From Sphingomonas sp. S2-65 (GTDB lineage: Bacteria > Pseudomonadota > Alphaproteobacteria > Sphingomonadales > Sphingomonadaceae), in assembly GCF_021513175.1 (NCBI RefSeq), contig NZ_CP090953.1, positions 2,042,501 through 2,106,500 of the forward strand: a stretch of 64,000 nt of DNA, written 5' to 3'. The notes beneath the pieces are model-generated. The model was not told where the DNA came from. It made no database searches and saw nothing but the letters and a program-made list of their open reading frames with translations. Below, one piece after another: positions 28,103-35,273 of the stretch (its first letter is position 1; each line of letters begins with the position of its first letter). The translations under genes and the position numbers were made by a program.

Positions 28103-29374
28103 ATGGCCCGTATCGTGATGAAGTTCGGCGGCACCTCCATGGCCGGGATCGAACGCATCCGCAGCGTCGCCGCGCGGGTGAAGCGCGAATGGGACGCGGG
28201 CAACGAAGTGGCGGTGGTGGTTTCGGCGATGGCCGGCGACACCGACCGGCTGGTCGGCTTTTGCCGCGAAGCATCGTCGCTGTACGACCCCAAGGAATAT
28301 GACGTGGTGGTCTCGGCCGGCGAGCAGATCACCAGCGGGCTGCTGGCGATCGCGTTGCAGGCGATCGGAGTGCCGGCGCGGTCGTGGCTCGGCTGGCAAT
28401 TGCCGATCCGCACCAGCGACGCCCATGCCTCGGCCCGGATCGAGGACATCGACACCGGCGCGCTGAGTGCCAGCCTGGCCAAGCGCGAAGTGGCGGTGAT
28501 CCCGGGCTTTCAGGGCGTCGCGCAGGACGAGCGGATCTCCACCCTGGGGCGTGGCGGATCGGATACCTCGGCAGTTGCGATGGCGGCGGCGATGAAGGCC
28601 GACCGGTGCGACATCTATACCGATGTCGACGGGGTCTATACCACCGATCCGCGGATCGTGCCGCGCGCGCGCAAGCTGAAGAAGGTCACCTACGAAGAAA
28701 TGCTCGAGCTCGCCAGCGTCGGGGCCAAGGTGCTCCAGACGCGCTCGGTGGGGCTCGCCATGAAGGAAAATGTCCGCGTTCAGGTGCTGTCGTCGTTCAC
28801 CGGCGAGGACGCGCCGATGGCCGACACATTGCCCGGCACCATGATCGTCGGCGAAGAGGAGATAGACGTGGAACGCCAGCTCATCACCGGCATCGCGCAC
28901 GACAAGAACGAAGCCAAGATCACGCTGACCGCAGTGCCCGACAAGCCCGGCGCGGTCGCGGCGATCTTCGGCCCGCTCGCCGACGCCAACATCAACGTCG
29001 ACATGATCATCCAGAACATCGCGCACCAGAGCTCGGGCTCGGCAAGCGCGACCGACGTGACCTTTACGGTGCCGTCGTCGGACCTGGCGCGATCGATCGA
29101 GACGCTGAACCAGGCCAAGGCGGCGATCGGCTTCCAGGATCTGACGCACGACACGCGCGTCGCCAAGATCTCGGTGGTGGGTGTCGGCATGCGCAGCCAT
29201 GCCGGCGTCGCGGCGACGATGTTCAAGACGCTGGGCGAGCGCGGGATCAACATCCTCGCGATCACCACGAGCGAGATCAAGGTGTCGGTGCTGATCGAAG
29301 AGGATTACACCGAGCTGGCGGTGCGGGTGCTGCACACCGCTTATGGCCTCGACGCCGAGCCGGACGCCGCCTGA
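28103..29374 (+). CDS. lysC: aspartate kinase
   Basis: A 423-residue aspartokinase that phosphorylates aspartate at the entry of lysine, methionine and threonine synthesis. The kinase domain has MKFGGTSMAG at the start, GRGGSDTSAVA near 153 and the CDIYTDVDGVYTTDPR segment. Two ACT domains follow from ~265, giving allosteric control by lysine or threonine. The ATG at 28103 is chosen because family members begin MARIVMKFGG; the frame is open upstream but that part overlaps ubiG control sequence. An in-frame GTG at 28868 with GAGGAG six bases upstream could produce a separate beta subunit. Confidence 0.94.
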   Translation: MARIVMKFGGTSMAGIERIRSVAARVKREWDAGNEVAVVVSAMAGDTDRLVGFCREASSLYDPKEYDVVVSAGEQITSGLLAIALQAIGVPARSWLGWQLPIRTSDAHASARIEDIDTGALSASLAKREVAVIPGFQGVAQDERISTLGRGGSDTSAVAMAAAMKADRCDIYTDVDGVYTTDPRIVPRARKLKKVTYEEMLELASVGAKVLQTRSVGLAMKENVRVQVLSSFTGEDAPMADTLPGTMIVGEEEIDVERQLITGIAHDKNEAKITLTAVPDKPGAVAAIFGPLADANINVDMIIQNIAHQSSGSASATDVTFTVPSSDLARSIETLNQAKAAIGFQDLTHDTRVAKISVVGVGMRSHAGVAATMFKTLGERGINILAITTSEIKVSVLIEEDYTELAVRVLHTAYGLDAEPDAA

Positions 29375-29461
29375 TCCCGTACGGGTCGCGCCTTAGTTCC
29401 GCCGCAGCGATACGGTTGATGCGCTGAACGCCATGTCGAGGTTCGGGGGCTAAGCAGGATC

Positions 29462-30253
29462 ATGGCTTCGGCCGCCTATCTCGCCTCCACGCGCATTCGC
29501 GAGACGCTGGGCCGGCGCGGCATGGCGATGCTGCTCGCGCTGCTCGTCGAAGCGCTGATCGCCTTGCTGCTGCTGTTCATGGCGCCGGACCTGCCGGGCG
29601 TGGAAGACGGCGCGCGTACTACCACTTTCGACGTGAGCACCGGCGACAGCGAGGAGGCCGCCGAGCAAAGCCGGGCCAAGGCCGCGCCCGAGCGGGCGTC
29701 GCGCAGCCAACCCAAGCCGCAGCCGGTGCGCCCGCCCGAGGTGCGGCCGACGGCGCCGCCGCTGCCGACGCCGCCGATCGTGCTGCCCGACGGCATCCTT
29801 CCGATGACACGGCAGGAATATCGCTCGGCCGACATCGCCAAGCTGCCCTCGCGCGCGCAGGCGCCCGGCGCCGAGGCGGGGTCGGACAGCGGCGAGGCCG
29901 GCAGCGGCGGCGGGCGGATGCCGGGCGACAGCGAGGTCGCGGGCAAGGCGCCCAATGGCGAGCCGCTCTACGCCGCGCAATGGTATCGCCGGCCGACGCG
30001 GGCGGAGCTGTCGACCTATATGTCGAGCCGGGCGCGAACCTCCGGCTGGGGGCTGATCGCGTGCCGGACGGCCGCGCGCTACCATGTCGAGGATTGCCAG
30101 GAGCTGGGCGAATCGCCGCGTGGTTCGGGGCTCGCCGGATCGGTGCGGCAGGCGGCGTTCCAGTTCCTGGTGCGTCCCCCGCGCGTGGGCGGCAAGGAGA
30201 TGGTCGGCGCCTGGGTGTCGATCCGCATCGATTACGAGATCACCCACGAATGA
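29462..30253 (+). CDS. TonB-like single-span periplasmic protein, unknown function
   Basis: A 263-residue protein with one membrane helix at ~21-41 (MAMLLALLVEALIALLLLF), then a proline-rich spacer (KPQPVRPPEVRPTAPPLPTP) and a C-terminal domain ending WVSIRIDYEITHE. This layout of anchor, Pro-rich periplasm-spanning linker and small C-terminal domain is that of TonB-like energy transducers, but the YP motif of TonB is absent and no ExbB/ExbD lies next to it. A Ser/Gly/Glu-rich stretch (~140-165) is probably disordered. AGGA lies shortly before the ATG. Confidence 0.55.
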   Translation: MASAAYLASTRIRETLGRRGMAMLLALLVEALIALLLLFMAPDLPGVEDGARTTTFDVSTGDSEEAAEQSRAKAAPERASRSQPKPQPVRPPEVRPTAPPLPTPPIVLPDGILPMTRQEYRSADIAKLPSRAQAPGAEAGSDSGEAGSGGGRMPGDSEVAGKAPNGEPLYAAQWYRRPTRAELSTYMSSRARTSGWGLIACRTAARYHVEDCQELGESPRGSGLAGSVRQAAFQFLVRPPRVGGKEMVGAWVSIRIDYEITHE

Positions 30254-30309
30254 CGTCACGCCGCGCGTTGTGCTTGCCCGCACGCGCTCCAGGCGGCTAG
30301 GCGTCGGCC

Positions 30310-31341
30310 ATGACCATTGGCAACACTGTCGGCGCCGAGCGCCTGAGCCGCCGCATGGCGCGCGGATGCGAATTCCTGGGATCGGAGGTCGCCATATTGG
30401 GCGGCGCGATGTCCTGGGTGTCCGAGCGCAATCTGGTGGCGGCGATCTCCAACGCCGGCGGGTTTGGCGTGATCGCGTGCGGGGCGATGACGCCTGCGCT
30501 GCTCGACGCCGAGATCGCCGGGACCAAGGCGCTGACCGACAAGCCGTTCGGCGTGAACCTGATCACCATGCACCCCCAGCTGTTCGACCTGATCGCCGTG
30601 TGCGCGAATCATGGCGTGACGCATATCGTGCTGGCGGGCGGACTGCCGCCGACGGGGTCGCTCGACGCGATCAAGGGGAACGGGGCCAAGCTGATCTGCT
30701 TCGCGCCGGCGCTGTCCCTGGCCAAGAAGCTGATCCGATCGGGCGTCGATGCGCTGGTGGTGGAAGGCATGGAGGCCGGCGGCCATATCGGCCCGGTGTC
30801 GACCAGCGTGCTGGCACAGGAGATCCTGCCCGAAGTCGCCCATGATGTGCCGGTGTTCGTCGCCGGCGGGATCGGCCGCGGCGAGGCGATTGCGGGCTAT
30901 CTCGACATGGGTGCGGCGGGGGTGCAGCTGGGCACCCGCTTCGTCTGCGCGACCGAGAGCATCGCGCATGCCAATTTCAAGAAGGCATTCATCCGCGCCT
31001 CGGCACGCGACGCGATCGCCAGCGTGCAGATCGACCCGCGGCTCCCCGTGATCCCGGTCCGCGCGCTGAAGAACGCCGGGGGCGAGCTGTTCACCGCCAA
31101 GCAGCGCGAAGTCGCGCAGCTGCTGGACGAGGGCAGCGTGGCGATGGCCGAGGCGCAGCTGCAGATCGAGCATTATTGGGCGGGTGCGCTGCGCCGCGCG
31201 GTGATCGACGGCGATGTCGAGCATGGCAGCGTGATGGCCGGCCAGTCGGTGGGCATGGTCCGCAAGGAAGAGCCGGTCGCCGACATCATCGCCGCGCTGA
31301 TGGCCGAGGCCGTTCAGGCCCTGGAAAAGCGCGCCGCCTGA
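30310..31341 (+). CDS. nitronate monooxygenase / FabK-like FMN enzyme
   Basis: A 343-residue TIM-barrel flavoprotein of the NMO/2-nitropropane-dioxygenase family. Conserved segments are LGGAMSWVSERNLVAAISNAGG, split as LGGAMSWVSE and AAISNAGGFGVIA; GVNLITMHP; ALVVEGMEAGGHIGP (the EAGGH motif with the family histidine); VAGGIGRGEAI for phosphate binding; and GAAGVQLGTRFV. Members oxidise alkyl nitronates or act as enoyl-ACP reductases. The sequence alone does not decide, and no fatty-acid genes are adjacent. It follows the TonB-like gene in the same direction. Confidence 0.83.
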   Translation: MTIGNTVGAERLSRRMARGCEFLGSEVAILGGAMSWVSERNLVAAISNAGGFGVIACGAMTPALLDAEIAGTKALTDKPFGVNLITMHPQLFDLIAVCANHGVTHIVLAGGLPPTGSLDAIKGNGAKLICFAPALSLAKKLIRSGVDALVVEGMEAGGHIGPVSTSVLAQEILPEVAHDVPVFVAGGIGRGEAIAGYLDMGAAGVQLGTRFVCATESIAHANFKKAFIRASARDAIASVQIDPRLPVIPVRALKNAGGELFTAKQREVAQLLDEGSVAMAEAQLQIEHYWAGALRRAVIDGDVEHGSVMAGQSVGMVRKEEPVADIIAALMAEAVQALEKRAA

Positions 31342-31405
31342 AAAGAATGCCGGCTCGTCGAGGCGGGCTTGCGGCGGGGCGGCTGGTCCCGGGAAAGTGT
31401 GTCTG

Positions 31406-32086
31406 ATGTCGCGTACCGTTGCTCGCCTTTGCCTGCTCACCCTGCCGCTGATCGCCGCCGCCTGTGCCGAGCGGGTCAAGCCGCCGGTGGCGCCGCCCTA
31501 CATGGCGCTGCCGCCGATGCCCGGGCCCAAGCCGACGCCGCCGGCGAGTTCGGCGCCGAACCTGACGCTGCCGCCCAAGCTGGCCGACGGGACCTATGCC
31601 ACGCCCAATCGCAGCCTGAGCGGCGCGGGCACGGTGTGGCATTTCCGCGTGGCGCTGAACGTCGCGGCGCTGGGCTGCAACGACGCGGCGCACACCGTGG
31701 CGAACGGCTATAACGACCTGATCCGGACACGCAGCGCGCGGTTCGCTGAATCCTACACGGCGCTGACGGCGCAATATGGCTCGCTCAACACGCTCGATGT
31801 CGCGATGACCCGGCTGTACAATTATTTCGCCCAGCCGCCGGCGCAGCCGGGCTTCTGCGCGGCGGCACGCGAAGTCCTGGCCGAAGTGCCCGCTGTGCCG
31901 GACGCCGAGTTTCCCGCTTTCGCGGCCAAGGCGATGCAGCGGCTAGAGCAGCCGTTCCTCGACTTCTACGGCGCCTATGACAAATATCTGGCCGATCTGG
32001 CGCGCTGGACGGCGTCGATCCCCAAGGTGCAGGTCACGACCGGCTATGTGACGGTGGAGACGACCGACCTGCCGCCGCCGCAATAG
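31406..32086 (+). CDS. putative lipoprotein, unknown function
   Basis: A 226-residue protein with a lipoprotein signal peptide: hydrophobic LCLLTLPL followed by the lipobox LIAAAC, so Cys21 should be lipidated. A proline-rich spacer (YMALPPMPGPKPTPPASSAP) precedes an alpha-helical domain with two cysteines (GCNDAA and FCAAAREV) that could form a disulfide. I know no named family. It is the last gene before the AT-richer leader of the radical SAM cluster. The ATG at 31406 is chosen over a GTG three codons earlier by the fit of the signal peptide. Confidence 0.65.
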   Translation: MSRTVARLCLLTLPLIAAACAERVKPPVAPPYMALPPMPGPKPTPPASSAPNLTLPPKLADGTYATPNRSLSGAGTVWHFRVALNVAALGCNDAAHTVANGYNDLIRTRSARFAESYTALTAQYGSLNTLDVAMTRLYNYFAQPPAQPGFCAAAREVLAEVPAVPDAEFPAFAAKAMQRLEQPFLDFYGAYDKYLADLARWTASIPKVQVTTGYVTVETTDLPPPQ

Positions 32087-32244
32087 GCGGCCAACCCCCG
32101 ACAGCAGCGCGTCGAGCGGTCTGACCTCGACCTCGACCTCGCGGGAAGCGTGACTCGCTCGGAGCAGATCCGAGTCCATTATGGCAGCACTCCAAATTGG
32201 GGCGTTTTTCCAGCGCGCGTGGGTGGGAGGAGAGACGGAAGAGC

Positions 32245-32364
32245 ATGTCCGGCAAATCCCTTAAAGTAGCCCTGCAAGTTACCCAGAAACCTGGATTCTA
32301 TTTTTACGCGATCAGAACGCGACTTATCGCATGCGCCATTATGGATAGATGGGAACTGTTCTAA
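32245..32364 (+). CDS. possible 39-residue small ORF in the RiPP leader region
   Basis: The frame from the ATG at 32245 to TAA at 32362-32364 encodes a basic peptide beginning MSGKSLKVALQVTQ and ending AIMDRWELF, with an aromatic GFYFYAIR centre. GGAAGAG lies just upstream and GGGAGGAGAG a little further, so translation is plausible. It is the only uninterrupted frame of note in the 32087-32461 interval. It could be an upstream regulatory ORF, a second peptide substrate, or chance. Apart from this ORF and possible promoter elements (TTGACT at 32378) I see nothing else in the 375-bp gap. Confidence 0.25.
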   Translation: MSGKSLKVALQVTQKPGFYFYAIRTRLIACAIMDRWELF

Positions 32365-32377
32365 TAACCGCGCAGAC

Positions 32378-32406
32378 TTGACTCCCCCTAGACTCAGGCA
32401 GACATT
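32378..32406 (+). promoter_or_regulatory. candidate promoter for the RiPP precursor
   Basis: TTGACT (32378-32383) is a good -35 match, 17 bp from gacatt (32401-32406), a weak -10. It lies in the AT-richer leader 56 bp before the precursor start. The -10 fit is poor, so this is only a candidate. Confidence 0.25.
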
Positions 32407-32461
32407 GCACCTCGGTAATACCCGACTGCATTGCCAGATGCTCTTGAAAGAGGAGATGAAA

Positions 32462-32788
32462 ATGCCCGACTCGAAACTGAACGTACATCTTTCGAAGAAA
32501 GTCGACGACTTGAAGAGCGTTCGAATTACGGGCGCGGCGAAGTCCATCGATCAGATGACTGTCGCGGAACTCGTCTCGATGCGAGCCGGCGGCGGCAGTG
32601 AAGTATCCGACAGCTACAGTGTCAATGCATTTACCGACAATGTTTCCGTATCGACATCGTCGCTCGTCGAGCAAGTCGGCCAGATCGCCAAGGAACGCGC
32701 GATGCGCGCCGAAGTCGAGGAAGTTCAGCTGCGCGACATTCGCGGCAAGCTCGGCAAGATCGGGACCGTGACGCGACCCGGCGGCTGA
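32462..32788 (+). CDS. putative RiPP precursor peptide, substrate of the radical SAM cluster
   Basis: A 108-residue peptide. The start at 32462 is fixed by AGAGGAG six bases upstream; the longer frame from 32378 lacks a site. Residues 1-40 look like a leader: charged and helical (LSKKVDDLKSVRI, then MTVAELVSM), ending in RAGGG at 41-45, which resembles a Gly-Gly leader boundary. Residues 46-68 are rich in Ser, Val, Thr, Asn and Asp with one Tyr and one Phe (SEVSDSYSVNAF, TDNVSVSTSS) and have no Cys. Residues 69-100 are a charged helix that may be a follower, and the chain ends TVTRPGG. No conserved family is recognised. Its position directly before four radical SAM genes is the main evidence that it is their substrate. 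Confidence 0.68.
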   Translation: MPDSKLNVHLSKKVDDLKSVRITGAAKSIDQMTVAELVSMRAGGGSEVSDSYSVNAFTDNVSVSTSSLVEQVGQIAKERAMRAEVEEVQLRDIRGKLGKIGTVTRPGG

Positions 32789-32902
32789 ACATCCGCCGAC
32801 GCGATCCAGCCAGAAGGTCTTCGTTGCACCACAGGCGATAGCAGCCGGGCGTGGACCAAGGTTCACGGCGTGTCGCCGCGCGTGACTTTGCTGGGTGGGT
32901 GA

Positions 32903-32940
32903 GCGGTCATCCGATCGACGGGAGCCGATCGGATGACCGC
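32903..32940 (+). promoter_or_regulatory. perfect 15-bp inverted repeat masking the start of the first radical SAM gene
   Basis: Left arm gcggtcatccgatcg (32903-32917), loop acgggagc (32918-32925), right arm cgatcggatgaccgc (32926-32940). The GGGAG ribosome-binding site is in the loop and the ATG at 32933-32935 is inside the right arm, so a folded mRNA would hide the start codon. No T-run follows, which argues against a simple terminator. It could instead be a DNA operator. Confidence 0.75.
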
Positions 32941-34099
32941 CCTCTTGGTCCCCGTATTCGAGGCGGGTGTTGCCCCGGCAGAGGGGCTCCAGCAGAGGGA
33001 GGGCGTGCCCGTGTTGGCAACGTCGATCAGGATGGCGGCGCCGGACCTGGTTTCACTCCAGCGCGCCGGGGAACATCATCTCGGGCTGAGCCTGACCAAG
33101 GCCTGCCCGTTGTCGTGCGGACACTGCTCCGCGGCGACCGTTCCGGCCGCGATGCATCCCTTTGTCTCGATCCCGTCGGCCGACATCGCACGCTATTGCG
33201 CGGAGATGCCCGAGCTGGCGCGACGGGGGCTGACCAGCATCAGCCTGACCGGAGGCGAGCCGGTGCTGGCGCTCCAGCATGTCGCGGCGCTTTCGCGCGC
33301 TGCGCGGGACGCAGGTATCCGCACCACGTTGGTCACCGGACTATATTGGGCAGCCGGCGCCGCGCTGCGCCGCAAGGTGATCGAGGCACTGCCCTGCATC
33401 GACAGCTGGAACATCAGCTGGGACCGTTTCCATGCCGCGGAGGTCAAGCTGGCCAATGTGGCCATCGCCGTGCGCGAGATTACCGCGACCGGTGCCGCCT
33501 TGACCGTGCGGGTCGCGATCGACGACCCCGCGACCCCTGAGGACGAGGCGATGTACGACGCGCTGGTGGAGGCGCTGCCGGCGGTCGAGATCGTCGTCCA
33601 GTCGGTGCGTCCGGTCGGACGGGCCGCCGACCGCGAGGCGCCGGCATCGGGCGACCGCGCCGCGCCCGCCTGGCCCTGCCTGTCGACGGGGCCGCTGGTG
33701 ATGTCCGACGGCAGCGCCCGCCCCTGCTGCTCCTCGATGATGGACGAGCCGCACCACCCGTTCGACGCGTCGAGCGCGGCCCAGGGCCTGGTGGCGCTCC
33801 GCGAGGCGTGGCTCGACGATCCGTTGCTGCTGATGCTGCGCGCGGTGGGGTTCGCGCCGGTGCTGGAGATATTGAGCGACATCGCGCCCGATCACCCACT
33901 CACCCAGGGCACCACAGCGCATCCCTGCGACGTGTGCTCGACTCTGTTCGGGGACCGGGCGCTCGCGGGCAAGATCAAGGCCGCGGTGGCGGCCGAGCCG
34001 GTCGCCGGACTCGCCCGCGCGGCGGCGCGCGACATCTTCGCTTCGGCCACCACCGCGGGATTGGCCGTGATCAGGGAACAGGAACAAGCCGATGCATGA
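32933..34099 (+). CDS. radical SAM protein 1 of the RiPP cluster, with C-terminal auxiliary Fe-S cysteines
   Basis: A 388-residue radical SAM enzyme. The 4Fe-4S motif CPLSCGHC (C58, C62, C65) is canonical CX3CX2C, followed by SLTGGEPVLAL, the GGE motif that binds the SAM amino group. A second cysteine set in the C-terminal half (PCLSTGPLVM, SARPCCSS, HPCDVCSTLFGD) resembles twitch/SPASM auxiliary-cluster regions of peptide-modifying enzymes. It is clearly paralogous to the genes at 34092 and 37213. Its start is buried in a perfect hairpin, and its end overlaps the next gene by eight bases. It probably modifies the 108-residue peptide encoded just upstream; chemistry cannot be deduced. Confidence 0.85.
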   Translation: MTALLVPVFEAGVAPAEGLQQREGVPVLATSIRMAAPDLVSLQRAGEHHLGLSLTKACPLSCGHCSAATVPAAMHPFVSIPSADIARYCAEMPELARRGLTSISLTGGEPVLALQHVAALSRAARDAGIRTTLVTGLYWAAGAALRRKVIEALPCIDSWNISWDRFHAAEVKLANVAIAVREITATGAALTVRVAIDDPATPEDEAMYDALVEALPAVEIVVQSVRPVGRAADREAPASGDRAAPAWPCLSTGPLVMSDGSARPCCSSMMDEPHHPFDASSAAQGLVALREAWLDDPLLLMLRAVGFAPVLEILSDIAPDHPLTQGTTAHPCDVCSTLFGDRALAGKIKAAVAAEPVAGLARAAARDIFASATTAGLAVIREQEQADA

Positions 34100-35273
34100 C
34101 GATGTGGCGATGCTGCTCGCCGAAGCCCCCGATCCCGCGACGGACATGACGCTGGAGGAACTCGCCGATTTCCAGGCGATCGCCGGGCATCATGTCACTT
34201 TCAGCATGACGCTGGCCTGCCCGCTACGCTGCGAGCATTGCATCGTCAGCGCGTCGCCCGACCTGGGGCACACGACCATGCCGGTGGAAATCGCCGAGCG
34301 CTATGCCGCGCAGATGCCCGAGCTTGCCGCGCGCGGGATCCGCAGCCTGAGCTTCACCGGAGGCGAGCCCTTTCTGGCACGACGCCAGGTCAAGCTGCTG
34401 ACCGATGCCGCGGCCGCGGTGGGGATCGGTTGCGGCGTGGTGACCGCGGGCCATTGGGGCAAGAACCGCCGTCTTGCCGACGAACTGGTGGCGTCTTTCC
34501 CCGGGATCACGAGCTGGGACGTGTCGATCGACGCCTATCATCTCGACTGGGTGACGATGGAGACAGTGATCAACGCGGTGGAGGCCGCGCGCGACGCGGG
34601 AAACCGCGTGACGATCCGCTTCAGCTACCAGGACCCGCCAAGCGATCTCGACCTGGAGATACTGGCGCGGATCCGGGCGGTGAAGGGCGTGCAGGTCGCG
34701 TCGCAGCGCATCCGCACCGAAGGCCGGGCAACCGACATGGCGCTGGAGGTCAGCACCAAATACAGCCCGTGGGTGAAGCCGTGCCTGACGCAGGGAATGG
34801 TGGTGCGCTATGACGGCAGCGTCGCGCCATGCTGCCTGAACCTTGTCGAGACGCGCAAGCACGCGTTCCAGTTCGGCGACGCGCGCACCCGTCCGCTCGC
34901 GCAGGTGCATGACGACTTCATGTCGCACCCGCTGCTCCAGCTGATCCGCACCGTGGGATTTTCCGAGATCTGGCAGTGGCTGCAGGAGGATGGCCTTGCC
35001 GAGGAGCTTTCGGGCCCCCTGCCCGACGATGCGTGCGACCTTTGCAGCTATCTGATGCGCAACCCCGCAGTCGTCACCTATCTCCAGGAGCGCTCGGCGG
35101 TGCCGGAGATCGAGGCGCGGATCGGGATGCTGGTCAGCCGGCTGTTCGGCGAAGACCGGATGGCGATCCGGCTGGTGGAACGCTGGCGCGCGGACCCGGC
35201 GACCCGCCCTTCGGGCCTGGAGGGCTATGAAGATTATGTCGACCAGATCGCCGGACGGGAGCGCGCGGCATGA
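34092..35273 (+). CDS. radical SAM protein 2 of the RiPP cluster, with C-terminal auxiliary Fe-S cysteines
   Basis: A 393-residue paralogue of radical SAM protein 1. CPLRCEHC (C43, C47, C50) is the SAM-cluster motif and SFTGGEPFLA the GGE motif. The C-terminal cysteines follow the same layout: KPCLTQGMVVRYDGS, VAPCCLNLVE and DACDLCSYLM. The start overlaps the preceding stop by eight bases and the stop overlaps the next ATG (ATGA), so it is translationally coupled on both sides. Retention of all cysteine sets suggests that all three paralogues are active, perhaps on different residues or successive steps. Confidence 0.86.
   Translation: MHDDVAMLLAEAPDPATDMTLEELADFQAIAGHHVTFSMTLACPLRCEHCIVSASPDLGHTTMPVEIAERYAAQMPELAARGIRSLSFTGGEPFLARRQVKLLTDAAAAVGIGCGVVTAGHWGKNRRLADELVASFPGITSWDVSIDAYHLDWVTMETVINAVEAARDAGNRVTIRFSYQDPPSDLDLEILARIRAVKGVQVASQRIRTEGRATDMALEVSTKYSPWVKPCLTQGMVVRYDGSVAPCCLNLVETRKHAFQFGDARTRPLAQVHDDFMSHPLLQLIRTVGFSEIWQWLQEDGLAEELSGPLPDDACDLCSYLMRNPAVVTYLQERSAVPEIEARIGMLVSRLFGEDRMAIRLVERWRADPATRPSGLEGYEDYVDQIAGRERAA

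Noticed and set aside
32779..32798. cggcgg...ccgccg stem over the precursor stop codon, considered as a terminator between precursor and enzymes
   Set aside because: Only six base pairs with no U-tract; too weak to call, and the downstream 15-bp hairpin is the stronger candidate control element.
32851..33540. An alternative plus-strand frame of 229 codons over the first radical SAM gene
   Set aside because: It lacks any cysteine motif and overlaps the frame that carries CX3CX2C and the GGEP motif.
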